Source: a virus. From it: 64,000 nucleotides of DNA. The notes beneath the pieces are model-generated. The model made no database searches, was not told the DNA's origin, and saw nothing but the letters and a program-made list of their open reading frames with translations. Numbering within the stretch: position 1 is the stretch's first letter; every line of letters starts with the position of its first letter. The DNA is taken from the IMG/VR virus record IMGVR_UViG_3300032093_000037, positions 42,889 through 106,888 of that record. One strand, 5' to 3'. Positions 9,148 through 17,901 of the stretch are shown here, in pieces. The position numbers and the translations under genes are program-made.

Positions 9148-10158
9148 GTGACCAAAACATTATTAGTAGACGGAAATAATTTATTAAAAATTGGTTTCCA
9201 TGGTGTTAGAGAATTCTACCACAATGGAAAACATGTTGGAGGTGTTTGGCACTTCTTAAATACTCTTCGTAAATTTTTGGAAGAACACAACTATGGTAAA
9301 GTTGTCGTATTTTGGGATTCTAAAACTTCATCTTCACAAAGAAGATTGATATACCCAAAATATAAATTAAATCGAAGACCTTCCGAATCAGAGCAAAAAG
9401 AAGAATCTTTTTTAGAACAAAAACAAAGAGTTAGACAATACCTCGAGGAGATGTTTGTAAGACAACTGGAGACAGAACACGCAGAAGCTGATGACTTAAT
9501 TGCATATTACTGTCAAGTGTCATTAGATGAGACAAAAACTATATTCTCGAGTGATAGAGATTTAACTCAATTAATTTCTGAAAAAGTTTCAATTTACTCA
9601 CCATCAACAAAACAATATTATAAGTTCGGAGATAAAATAAAATTACATGATATTGAAATTCCACACTTTAATGTTAAGACAGTAAAGATTCTCACTGGAG
9701 ACAGTTCAGATAACATTGATGGTATCTTTTATCTTGGTGAGAAAACTTTGATCAAATTGTTTCCTGAGTTACTTGAAGAATTAGTACAAATACCATATAT
9801 TTTGGATAAGAGTTCTAATTTACTTAAAGAAGAAAAGGGGAACGTAGCTCTTCAGAACCTGTTAAGTGGTAAAACAAAAGAAGGTATTTTTGGGGATGAA
9901 TTTTATGTCATCAATCAAAAACTTGTAGACTTAGATGAACCCCTTTTAAGTGATGAAGAAAAAGAATTAGTTAGATTATATTACTCAGAGTCGATGGATC
10001 CCGACGGAAGAGGACATAGAAATCTAATTAGAATGATGATGGAAGATGGTTTTTTTAAATACTTACCTAAGGGTGACGACGCTTGGGTAAGTTTTTTGAA
10101 ACCATTTTTGAAGTTAACAAGAAAAGAAAAAACAAATTTTAGAAACAAAAAAAATTAA
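9148..10158 (+). CDS. rnh: RNase H / 5'-3' exonuclease (FEN/PIN family)
   Basis: The 336-residue enzyme removes RNA primers and flap DNA from lagging-strand fragments. Metal-binding acidic residues of the FEN family are visible: D8 (LLVDGNN), E113/D115/D116 (AEADDLI), D136 and D138 (SSDRDLTQLI), and D185/D188 (LTGDSSDNIDG), followed by a helix-hairpin-helix-type segment. The length fits T4 RNase H (about 305). The start codon is GTG at 9148; upstream is A-rich with no Shine-Dalgarno sequence. It lies between uvsX/methyltransferase and the helicase gene and joins the replisome genes. Confidence 0.9.
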   Translation: MTKTLLVDGNNLLKIGFHGVREFYHNGKHVGGVWHFLNTLRKFLEEHNYGKVVVFWDSKTSSSQRRLIYPKYKLNRRPSESEQKEESFLEQKQRVRQYLEEMFVRQLETEHAEADDLIAYYCQVSLDETKTIFSSDRDLTQLISEKVSIYSPSTKQYYKFGDKIKLHDIEIPHFNVKTVKILTGDSSDNIDGIFYLGEKTLIKLFPELLEELVQIPYILDKSSNLLKEEKGNVALQNLLSGKTKEGIFGDEFYVINQKLVDLDEPLLSDEEKELVRLYYSESMDPDGRGHRNLIRMMMEDGFFKYLPKGDDAWVSFLKPFLKLTRKEKTNFRNKKN

Positions 10159-10167
10159 AAAAAACAA

Positions 10168-10617
10168 ATGAAAGAACAGGATATTACCAAAGTTGAATTT
10201 TTGTTAATGTGTAACGATAACATTGTGGTTCAGAGATTCTTTAATGTTAGAAACTTTAATAAAAATGCTCATAAATCTGAGGATTTTTATTATCACATTG
10301 AGAGTATTTGCAATGAGCTAAAATACGATCTTAAGATGAGATCAGTAACCTACATGTTGGATAACCAATATGAAATTTCAGAAAATCCAGATGTACTAAA
10401 CACATCAATTACCGATGGTCCGGAAAATTTTAATCTAATTATTAAGCTTGGAGATATGACAATTTGTCAGCGTGAGTTTGACGCGAAAGTATACCCCCCA
10501 AAGGTAAGATATACCGTAGACCTACGCCCAAAGTTAAAAAGCATCCTTTCCTCACTTACTGACATTTTTTCAGGTAAAAATTTTAATTATTTTTATCCTG
10601 AATTTATCAAAAACTAA
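10168..10617 (+). CDS. Conserved-type hypothetical protein between rnh and helicase
   Basis: The 149-residue product has no motif that I can assign. It alternates predicted strands and short helices, is neither membrane-bound nor secreted, and ends with the aromatic sequence NFNYFYPEF. The start lies 9 bases after the rnh stop. Position between RNase H and the replicative helicase would fit a replisome accessory factor. T4 encodes the helicase loader gp59 and the late co-activator gp33 near rnh, but I see no sequence match to either, and gp59 is larger (217 residues). Confidence 0.65.
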   Translation: MKEQDITKVEFLLMCNDNIVVQRFFNVRNFNKNAHKSEDFYYHIESICNELKYDLKMRSVTYMLDNQYEISENPDVLNTSITDGPENFNLIIKLGDMTICQREFDAKVYPPKVRYTVDLRPKLKSILSSLTDIFSGKNFNYFYPEFIKN

Positions 10618-10620
10618 TAC

Positions 10621-10628
10621 TATTTATT
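10621..10628 (+). promoter_or_regulatory. TATTTATT late-promoter-like motif
   Basis: TATTTATT lies 23 bases before the helicase ATG at 10652, at the start of the 34-base gap. This is the one copy that serves a clear replication gene. Confidence 0.35.
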
Positions 10629-10634
10629 TTTACT

Positions 10635-10641
10635 AAAGGAG
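10635..10641 (+). promoter_or_regulatory. Rare Shine-Dalgarno-like ribosome-binding site
   Basis: AAAGGAG sits 10 bases before the ATG at 10652. Nearly all other genes in the window have only A-rich leaders without such a site, as in Bacteroidota, so this one stands out. Confidence 0.5.
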
Positions 10642-10651
10642 AGAAAACTAT

Positions 10652-12034
10652 ATGGCGACAGGTAAAAATTTTGAGTATTTAGGTAATACGTTTCAGTTAC
10701 AATTACTTAATCAAATCATTGTGGATAAAGACTTTTCACATTCAATTATCGATGTGATCGAGAATAATTATTTTGAGAACAAGTACTTCAAAATCATCAT
10801 TCAAATGATTAGAGAGTATTACACGAAATATGACCACACACCGTCGTTTGATACGTTAGAACAAATCACAAAATCTGAATTACAACAAGAAATTGCATCC
10901 AAGATTGTTATGGATACAATCAAGAAAATTAAAGATGCACCTATCGATGGCGTAGCTTTTGTACAAGAAAAAGCGTTGAAGTTCTGTAAACAACAAGAAC
11001 TACAAAAGGTAATGGGTAAGGCTCAAAAGATCATTGATGGTGGTGAGTTTGAGAGTTACGACACACTTGAAGAAATGGTTAAAACGGCTCTTCAGGTTGG
11101 TGCAAAAGACACTACTATGTTAGATGTGTTTTCCAACCTTGATCAAGTTCTTGAGGATGATTACAGACACCCAATCCCAATGGGAATACCTGGAATCGAT
11201 AGATTATTAAAAGGAGGTTTGGCAAAAGGGGAAATTGGTGTTATCTTAGCACCTACAGGTGTCGGTAAGTCAACTATATTAACCAAAATGGCTAATCACG
11301 CTTTTAACTTAGGATTTAATGTACTTCAGATCTTTTTTGAGGACAACCCAAAGGTTATCCAAAGAAAGCATTTCACATTATGGACGAAAGTTCATCCTGA
11401 CGATTTGTCAGAGAAAAAAGATGAGGTTATGAAGAGAGTTAGGGAAATTGAGGAATCAATGCCAAATAAATTGATAATGAAAAAGTTACCATCTGATACT
11501 ATGACGATGTTACAAATTAAAAATCAAATTAGAAAAATGGTATCTGATGGGATCAAAGTAGATATGATTGTTTTAGATTATATCGATTGTATTGTTCCTG
11601 ACAAAAATTTAGGTGATGAATGGAAGAGTGAAGGGTCAGTGATGAGAGCATTTGAAGCAATGTGTCACGAAATGAATATTGTGGGTTGGACAGCAACTCA
11701 AGGTAACAGATCTTCAATATCTTCCGAAGTTGTTACAACAGATCAAATGGGTGGATCAATTAAAAAGGCTCAAGTTGGTCACGTTATTATATCAGTTGCA
11801 AAGACATTACAACAAAAAGAAATGAAACTAGCAACAATTGCAATCACAAAATCACGTATTGGTGATGATGGTGTTGTATTTGAAAACTGTAAGTTTGATA
11901 ACGCAATGATTGATATAGATACTGAAAGCTCAATGACGTTCTTAGGTCTTGAAGAACAAAAAGAAGAAAGACAAAGACAAAGAGTTAAGGAACTCTTAGA
12001 AAAGAGAAAACAAAGAGAAACACAATCAAATTAA
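10652..12034 (+). CDS. 41: Replicative DNA helicase, DnaB/gp41-like
   Basis: The 460-residue protein is the hexameric 5'-3' fork helicase. The N-terminal ~170 residues form the primase-interacting helical domain. The RecA-like core carries Walker A (APTGVGKST, about residues 200-208), Walker B ([13 protein letters not shown]), the H3-type segment [13 protein letters not shown], and the arginine-finger region ([11 protein letters not shown]). A Lys/Glu/Arg-rich tail ends the protein. It should pair with the primase encoded at 44575. It is preceded by one of the few recognisable Shine-Dalgarno-like sites. Confidence 0.93.
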   Translation: MATGKNFEYLGNTFQLQLLNQIIVDKDFSHSIIDVIENNYFENKYFKIIIQMIREYYTKYDHTPSFDTLEQITKSELQQEIASKIVMDTIKKIKDAPIDGVAFVQEKALKFCKQQELQKVMGKAQKIIDGGEFESYDTLEEMVKTALQVGAKDTTMLDVFSNLDQVLEDDYRHPIPMGIPGIDRLLKGGLAKGEIGVILAPTGVGKSTILTKMANHAFNLGFNVLQIFFEDNPKVIQRKHFTLWTKVHPDDLSEKKDEVMKRVREIEESMPNKLIMKKLPSDTMTMLQIKNQIRKMVSDGIKVDMIVLDYIDCIVPDKNLGDEWKSEGSVMRAFEAMCHEMNIVGWTATQGNRSSISSEVVTTDQMGGSIKKAQVGHVIISVAKTLQQKEMKLATIAITKSRIGDDGVVFENCKFDNAMIDIDTESSMTFLGLEEQKEERQRQRVKELLEKRKQRETQSN

Positions 12035-12056
12035 CAAAATAAGTAAATTTATAAAA

Positions 12057-13004
12057 ATGGAAAAAATACTAGTAGAAAATCCTGGTCGGTTTGTCATCTT
12101 CCCTATCGAACACAATGATATATGGGAATTTTACAAACAACACCAAGCAGCGTTTTGGACGGCAGAAGAGGTGGATTTAACTAATGACATCAGAGATTGG
12201 GAAAATTTAACAGACAATGAAAAATACTTTATCAAAAACGTATTGTCATTTTTCGCGGCTTCTGACGGTATTGTAAACGAAAACTTGGCGGAAAATTTTT
12301 ACCGAGAAGTGCAATATCCCGAAGCTAAATTCTTTTACGGATTCCAATTGGCGATGGAGAACATTCACTCATTAATGTATTCGTTGTTGATCGATACGTA
12401 CATTAATAACCCAAAGGAGAAAGATGAATGTTTCAATGCAATTGATAGACTACCCGCGGTTCAGAAGAAAGCCAAATGGGCTTTGGAATGGATTGAAAAG
12501 GCATCTTTTGCAGAAAGATTAGTTGCGTTTGCTGCTGTCGAAGGTATCTTTTTCTCAGGTTCATTCTGTTCTATTTTTTGGATGAAATCAAGAGGGATTA
12601 TGCAAGGTTTGTGTAACGCTAACTCATTAATCTTTAAAGATGAAAATTTACATTGTGATTTTGCAATTCACTTATTAAATAACCATTTAGAAAATAAACC
12701 TTCCGAAAAAAGAATTAAAGAGATTTTACTTTCGGCATTAGAAATTGAAAAGGAATTCATAACAGAATCACTTCCTGTTTCTTTAATTGGAATGAACTCA
12801 AACTTAATGAAACAATATCTTGAATTTGTAGTTGATGGATTACTCGTTAAGATGGGATGTAGTAAAGAATTCAACGTAGAACAACCGTTTAAGTTTATGG
12901 AGCAAATTGCTGTTGAAACTAAAGGTAACTTCTTTGAATCAAGAACTATGGAGTATCAGAAGGCAAAACTGAATGAAACCATAACATTTACAGACGACTT
13001 TTAA
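12057..13004 (+). CDS. nrdB: Ribonucleotide reductase class I beta subunit
   Basis: The 315-residue subunit holds the metal-radical cofactor for making deoxynucleotides. Metal ligands and the radical tyrosine are present in the right spacing: E101-x2-H104-x3-Y108 ([13 protein letters not shown]), later [12 protein letters not shown] and [11 protein letters not shown]. The [14 protein letters not shown] block is closer to eukaryotic R2 than to the E. coli form. The C-terminal peptide ends in TFTDDF, suited to docking on the alpha subunit. The nrdA gene starts 10 bases downstream, so the two are co-expressed. No thioredoxin or glutaredoxin gene is seen in the window. Confidence 0.95.
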   Translation: MEKILVENPGRFVIFPIEHNDIWEFYKQHQAAFWTAEEVDLTNDIRDWENLTDNEKYFIKNVLSFFAASDGIVNENLAENFYREVQYPEAKFFYGFQLAMENIHSLMYSLLIDTYINNPKEKDECFNAIDRLPAVQKKAKWALEWIEKASFAERLVAFAAVEGIFFSGSFCSIFWMKSRGIMQGLCNANSLIFKDENLHCDFAIHLLNNHLENKPSEKRIKEILLSALEIEKEFITESLPVSLIGMNSNLMKQYLEFVVDGLLVKMGCSKEFNVEQPFKFMEQIAVETKGNFFESRTMEYQKAKLNETITFTDDF

Positions 13005-13014
13005 TTTTTGGAAT

Positions 13015-15444
13015 ATGTCATTAAAAATAAATAAAAGAGGAGGAGACAGTGTATCATTTAATCCTCAAAAAATTTACAACAGAGTTAAGAGAGCATCAAA
13101 AGGCTTGAATGTTAACTCTGATGAAATTTTCATTAAAGTAATTACTTCTGTACCAACGGAAGGTGAGGTAACTACAAAAGAACTTGATAAATTAGTTTAT
13201 GAGATTGCAGCTTCATACACAGGTAGTCACCATGATTACTCAAGATTGGCTGCGAGTGTTGCGATTTCTTCATACCACAAAGAAACTAATGAAAGTTTTT
13301 CACAAACAATGATGCAACTTTATGAAGATGGAATTATCAATGAAAAATTGATTGAAACTATTAAAGAATATGGTGAAGATACTATTGATGCGGCTATTAA
13401 TCATGAAAATGATTATAACTTCGATTACTTTGCTTGGAGATCATTACAAGAAATGTATTTGTTGAAAAGACCAAATGGTAAAGTAGTTGAAAGACCACAA
13501 CATATGTATATGAGAGTTGCTCTTTGGGTTACTACCAATATGTCTGACGCATTTGAGTACTACAAATCATTATCAAATCAGTTGATTTCAAAGGCAACAC
13601 CAATAATGATTAATGCTGGAACAAAAGTTCCACAATTAGCATCATGTGTACTTCACTATAACAACTCCGACTCAAGAAAAGGTTTATTAGATACATTAAC
13701 AGATATTTCAACTTTCTCCTCTGATGCTGCTGGTATTGGATTATCTATGTCTAACATTAGAAGTAAAGAAAGTAGAATCTCAAGTTCAGGTGGATATGCT
13801 GGAGGTCTTTTAAAATATTTAAAAATTGTTAATGAATCACTTAGATTCTTTAACCAACAAGGTCGTAGACCTGGTAGTGCCGCTATCTATCTTGAACCTT
13901 GGCACAAAGACATCTTTGATCTTTTAGACATCAAGAAGAACACAGGTGCGGAAGAATTGAGAGCTCGTGATTTGTTTACCGCACTTTGGATTCCTGATAA
14001 CTTCATGAGAGCGGTTAGAAATAACACTAGTTGGTATTTGTTCTGTCCTAATGATATCACTAAGGCTGGTTTAAAACCTTTACAAGAATGTTTTGGTGAT
14101 GAATATGAAGAGGTGTATGAAAAGGCAGTATCAATGGGGTTAGGTAAAAAAGTAAAAGCTCAGGACATTTGGAGTAAAGTTGTTGAATCTCAAATCGAAA
14201 CAGGAGTTCCTTATTTATGTTCTAAAGATAATGCTAATAGAAAAACTAACCACCAAAATATTGGGGTCATTAAACAATCTAATTTGTGTAATGAAATATA
14301 TCAATATACTGATGAAGAAACTACAGCGATTTGTACACTTTCATCGATGGTTTTAAAGAATTTTATTCAAGGGGGTAAATTTGATTTTGAACTTTTATTT
14401 AATGAGGTTAGAAAAGTTGTTAGATCACTTAATAAGGTAGTTGATATCAACAACTACTCAACTGAAAAAGGTAGAAAAGGTGGTTTGGAACAAAGAGCAA
14501 TTGCAATTGGTACACAAGGTTTGGCTGATGTATTTTATTTAATGGATTATATCTTCACATCTAATGAAGCTAAGAAATTGAACAAGGACATTTTTGAAAC
14601 AATCTATTATGCGGCAATCTATGAAAGTAATCAGTTGTGCATGAACGGTAAGTATAAACCTTATTCATTCTTCAACGGATCACCAATGTCTCAAGGAGTA
14701 TTCCAATTTGATATGTGGGGATTAGACGAAACTCAACTTTCAGGAATGTGGGATTGGAACAAACTCAAGAATAGTGTTTCACAATATGGGGTTTGTAATT
14801 CATTATTCACGGCTCAAATGCCCGTGGCATCTTCAGCTAAAATTACAGGTTCATATGAAATGACAGAACCAGCACACTCTGCAATCTTTAATAGACGAGT
14901 TGTTGGTGGTGAAATCATGATAGTTAACAAATATCTAATCAACGACTTTGAAAAGATAGGTATTTGGTGTGAAGATTTAAAAAATGAAATCATTATAAAT
15001 GAAGGATCAATTCAAAATATTAACTTTAATAACTATTTGGATTCTGAAGATAAAAACTACAATAAGAAAGTTAAACGAATTGAACATTTAATTCCTAAGT
15101 ATAAAACTATTTGGGAGATCTCACAAAGAGAACTTATTGATATGGCTGCAGATAGAGCTCCATTTATTGATCAATCACAGTCAATGAACATCTATATGGC
15201 AAACCCAACCCTATCTAAGATTACATCATCACATTTCCACTCTTGGGAAAAAGGATTAAAAACTTTATGTTATTATGTAAGAACTAAGGCAATATCAACA
15301 GGAGCTAAACATTTGGCGTTAGATATGTCTAAACGTGAAAAACCTAAAGTAACTCCTGAACCACCAAAAGTTGACTATTCTCACCTAAACTTACCACCAA
15401 GACCTGAGAATTCTGATTTTGAATGTTTTGGATGTTCATCCTAA
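13015..15444 (+). CDS. nrdA: Ribonucleotide reductase class I alpha subunit
   Basis: The 809-residue catalytic subunit starts with an ATP-cone-like region (residues 1-90, KINKRGGDSVSFNPQKIYNR). The redox-active cysteine C211 lies in QLASCVLHYN. The active-site loop is NLCNEI (residues 423-428) with the catalytic C425. The QMPVASSAKITGSYE and FNRRVVGGE blocks again resemble the eukaryotic-type class I enzyme. The C-terminal swinging pair is CFGC (804-807). All residues needed for activity appear intact. It forms an operon with nrdB and ends just before a UUCG terminator that closes the replication block. Confidence 0.95.
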   Translation: MSLKINKRGGDSVSFNPQKIYNRVKRASKGLNVNSDEIFIKVITSVPTEGEVTTKELDKLVYEIAASYTGSHHDYSRLAASVAISSYHKETNESFSQTMMQLYEDGIINEKLIETIKEYGEDTIDAAINHENDYNFDYFAWRSLQEMYLLKRPNGKVVERPQHMYMRVALWVTTNMSDAFEYYKSLSNQLISKATPIMINAGTKVPQLASCVLHYNNSDSRKGLLDTLTDISTFSSDAAGIGLSMSNIRSKESRISSSGGYAGGLLKYLKIVNESLRFFNQQGRRPGSAAIYLEPWHKDIFDLLDIKKNTGAEELRARDLFTALWIPDNFMRAVRNNTSWYLFCPNDITKAGLKPLQECFGDEYEEVYEKAVSMGLGKKVKAQDIWSKVVESQIETGVPYLCSKDNANRKTNHQNIGVIKQSNLCNEIYQYTDEETTAICTLSSMVLKNFIQGGKFDFELLFNEVRKVVRSLNKVVDINNYSTEKGRKGGLEQRAIAIGTQGLADVFYLMDYIFTSNEAKKLNKDIFETIYYAAIYESNQLCMNGKYKPYSFFNGSPMSQGVFQFDMWGLDETQLSGMWDWNKLKNSVSQYGVCNSLFTAQMPVASSAKITGSYEMTEPAHSAIFNRRVVGGEIMIVNKYLINDFEKIGIWCEDLKNEIIINEGSIQNINFNNYLDSEDKNYNKKVKRIEHLIPKYKTIWEISQRELIDMAADRAPFIDQSQSMNIYMANPTLSKITSSHFHSWEKGLKTLCYYVRTKAISTGAKHLALDMSKREKPKVTPEPPKVDYSHLNLPPRPENSDFECFGCSS

Positions 15445-15451
15445 AATTAAG

Positions 15452-15481
15452 AATCACTACTTCGGTAGTGATTTTTTTTTT
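15452..15481 (+). terminator. Rho-independent terminator with UUCG tetraloop
   Basis: Stem AATCACTAC (15452-15460), loop TTCG, stem GTAGTGATT (15465-15473), then ten T residues. The 9-bp stem capped by the very stable UUCG loop marks the end of the replication/nucleotide block. Confidence 0.95.
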
Positions 15482-15502
15482 ACTTAAAAATTCTATAACT
15501 TA

Positions 15503-15510
15503 TATTTATA
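15503..15510 (+). promoter_or_regulatory. TATTTATA late-promoter-like motif
   Basis: TATTTATA ends 6 bases before the ATG at 15517, right after a terminator, where a new unit must start. If it is a -10 element the transcript would be almost leaderless. Confidence 0.5.
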
Positions 15511-15516
15511 TGTGAT

Positions 15517-15975
15517 ATGGCAAATGGTATTACATACGGTATAGGGTTTCCCTTCGTTGATTCGTTTACAGGTAGATATTTGGATGTTACTGAAACTACC
15601 GAAGCTGAAATTAGAGGTAATCTAGTTCACTTACTTTTAACAAGAAAAGGAAGTAGATATTTTTTACCTGATTTTGGGACAAGATTATATGAATATATAT
15701 TCGAACCACTTGATGGTCCTACGTTTTCAGATATTGAGGCGGAGATAAGGGACACCATTAGAACATTTATGCCAAACTTACAAGTTACAAATATTGTTGT
15801 TGAACCAGCATCTGCAGGACTTGAAGATAAAGGTTATACGGTTAACCAATATGGTGAACGAGAATTTAAAGTTACAAACATTGCCAATTTAGAACACACG
15901 GCAAGAATCAAAATTGATTATAAAATCACTGATTCGGCATTTGAATCACAAGATTTTGTTATATTAAATATTTAA
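15517..15975 (+). CDS. 25: Baseplate wedge protein, gp25/GPW family
   Basis: The 152-residue protein belongs to the gp25/GpW family that links the baseplate inner ring to the sheath. Typical features are GIGFPFVDSFTGRYLDVTE near the N-terminus, the E-I-R-G-N-L-V-H-L-L-L-T helix, and RKGSRYFLPDFGTRLYEYIF (residues 46-65), followed by the I-x-x-E-I-x-D-x-I helix. Length fits the family. It is the first gene of the baseplate operon, six bases before gene 6, matching the usual pairing of 25-like and 6-like genes. Confidence 0.92.
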   Translation: MANGITYGIGFPFVDSFTGRYLDVTETTEAEIRGNLVHLLLTRKGSRYFLPDFGTRLYEYIFEPLDGPTFSDIEAEIRDTIRTFMPNLQVTNIVVEPASAGLEDKGYTVNQYGEREFKVTNIANLEHTARIKIDYKITDSAFESQDFVILNI

Positions 15976-15981
15976 TGATAT

Positions 15982-17823
15982 ATGGCTGAAAAAAAGATAT
16001 CCTATACGGTCCGAGATTTTCAAGGAGTAAGATCTGAGTTAATAAATTTCACAAGAACTTACTATCCTGATTTAGTTCAGAACTTTAATGATGCTGGGAT
16101 TTTTTCAGTTATGTTGGATCTTAACGCCGCGGTAACTGATAACTTGAATTATCAAATTGATAGAAGTATCCAAGAAACTGTATTACAATTTGCACAACAA
16201 AAGAATTCGGTTTATAATATTGCAAGAACTTATGGTCTTAAAGTACCTGGTCAAAGACCATCGGTTGCTTTAGTTGATTTCTCAATAACAGTTCCTGCTT
16301 TTGGTGATAGAGAAGACATAAGATATTGTGGAATCTTAAGAAGAGGATCTTTAGTTAATGGTGCTGGACAACCTTTTGAAACTGTCTATGACATTGATTT
16401 TGCATCACCAATTAATGCTGAAGGATCACCAAACAGATTAAAAATACCAAATTTTGATTCAAGTGGTAAATTGATAAATTACACCATTGTTAAAAGAGAA
16501 GTTGTTGTAAATGGAGTTACAAAAGTGTTCAAAAGAACAATTACCGCAAATGATGTAAAACCATATTTAGAGTTATTTCTCCCTGAAAAAAATATATTAG
16601 GAATTACAAGTGTGTTGTTGAAACCAGGAACACAATATTCAACAGTACCAAATCCGCAAGATTTTTTAAGTTTGGGGCCTGAAAGATGGTTTGAGGTTGA
16701 TGCATTAGTTCAAGATAGAGTTTTTGTTGAAGACCCAACTAAAGTTTCAGATCAACCAGGTATTAAAGTTGGAAGATACATCACAACCTCTAATAAATTT
16801 ATTTCTGAATACACACCACAAGGTTTCTGTAAAATGACTTTTGGTGGTGGTAACATTTCGGCCGAAGAACAACTAAGAGAATTCGCTAGAGATGGTAAAG
16901 GATTTGATTTAAGTAGATATACTAACAATTACGCTATGGGTGCGGCTTTAACACCAAATACAACACTATTCGTTCAATACAGAATTGGGGGTGGATTAGC
17001 TAGTAATGTAGGTCTAAATACAATCAATCAAATTGGTACAGTTTCATTCGCAGTTAATGGACCTTCTGATTCTGTAAATAGAAGTGTTATTAATAGTCTT
17101 CAGTGTAATAACGTAACTGCCGCAATTGGTGGTGCTAATTTACCAACAACAGAAGATGTTAGAAATATGGTTTCATTTAACTTCGCAGCTCAGAACAGAG
17201 CAGTAACTGTTAATGATTATAATTCATTAATAAGAACAATGCCGTCACAATATGGCGCACCAGCAAAAGTTGCAATCACTGAAGAAAATAATAAAATTAG
17301 AATCAAAATGTTGTCATACGACACTAATGGTAGTTTATCTAATGTTGTTTCAAATACTTTAAAACAAAACATCGCAAATTATTTATCTAACTTCAGAATG
17401 ATCAATGATTATATTTCCGTTGAAGCGGCAGAAACAATTGATTTGGCTGTTACTGTTGATGTTGTATTAGATAATAGTCAAAACCAAGGTGCAATTATTT
17501 CAAAAACAATTGAAATTGTTAGTAACTTCTTTAATCCATTAGTTATACAGTTAGGTCAAAATGTAAACATATCTGAACTTAGAAGACTAATACAAGCAGA
17601 AAACGGTATAGTTAGTATTTCTGACATTTCATTCTTTAATCAAGTTGGAGGTCAATACTCTTCGGCACAAACATCTATGCCTTATTCGGATCCTGTAACA
17701 AGACAAATACAACCAACGGCAGATACTTTGTTTGCAACTCCAACACAAATCTATCAAATTCGATTCCCAAACAAAGATATTAATGTAAGAGTATTGAACT
17801 TGAAATCCGTTAATTTCTCATAG
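15982..17823 (+). CDS. 6: Baseplate wedge protein, gp6/J-like
   Basis: The 613-residue protein matches the gp6/baseplate J type: N-terminal FTRTYYPDLVQNFNDAG and LDLNAAVTDNLNYQIDRS, in which the phage-wide dimer-forming helix lies, then beta-rich middle, and a C-terminal half with TVNDYNSLIRTMPSQYG and NIANYLSNFRMINDYISV. T4 gp6 is 660 residues, so the length fits. gp6 forms the ring that holds the wedges together and triggers sheath contraction. It follows gene 25 after 6 bases in the same operon. Confidence 0.9.
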   Translation: MAEKKISYTVRDFQGVRSELINFTRTYYPDLVQNFNDAGIFSVMLDLNAAVTDNLNYQIDRSIQETVLQFAQQKNSVYNIARTYGLKVPGQRPSVALVDFSITVPAFGDREDIRYCGILRRGSLVNGAGQPFETVYDIDFASPINAEGSPNRLKIPNFDSSGKLINYTIVKREVVVNGVTKVFKRTITANDVKPYLELFLPEKNILGITSVLLKPGTQYSTVPNPQDFLSLGPERWFEVDALVQDRVFVEDPTKVSDQPGIKVGRYITTSNKFISEYTPQGFCKMTFGGGNISAEEQLREFARDGKGFDLSRYTNNYAMGAALTPNTTLFVQYRIGGGLASNVGLNTINQIGTVSFAVNGPSDSVNRSVINSLQCNNVTAAIGGANLPTTEDVRNMVSFNFAAQNRAVTVNDYNSLIRTMPSQYGAPAKVAITEENNKIRIKMLSYDTNGSLSNVVSNTLKQNIANYLSNFRMINDYISVEAAETIDLAVTVDVVLDNSQNQGAIISKTIEIVSNFFNPLVIQLGQNVNISELRRLIQAENGIVSISDISFFNQVGGQYSSAQTSMPYSDPVTRQIQPTADTLFATPTQIYQIRFPNKDINVRVLNLKSVNFS

Positions 17824-17847
17824 GGATTTATTTTTTTTCAAAAGGGA

Positions 17848-17867
17848 CTATTTTTCTATGAAAATAG
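17848..17867. other. Weak hairpin between baseplate genes
   Basis: CTATTTT (17848-17854) can pair with AAAATAG (17861-17867) across a 6-base loop. No T-run follows, so it is not a terminator. An RNA-processing or attenuation role is possible but unproven. Confidence 0.25.
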
Positions 17868-17876
17868 GAAATAAAC

Positions 17877-17884
17877 TATTTATG
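17877..17884 (+). promoter_or_regulatory. TATTTATG late-promoter-like motif
   Basis: TATTTATG lies 17 bases before the ATG at 17902 in the 78-base gap behind gene 6. Confidence 0.4.
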
Positions 17885-17901
17885 AAAAAACGATTTTTTT
17901 A

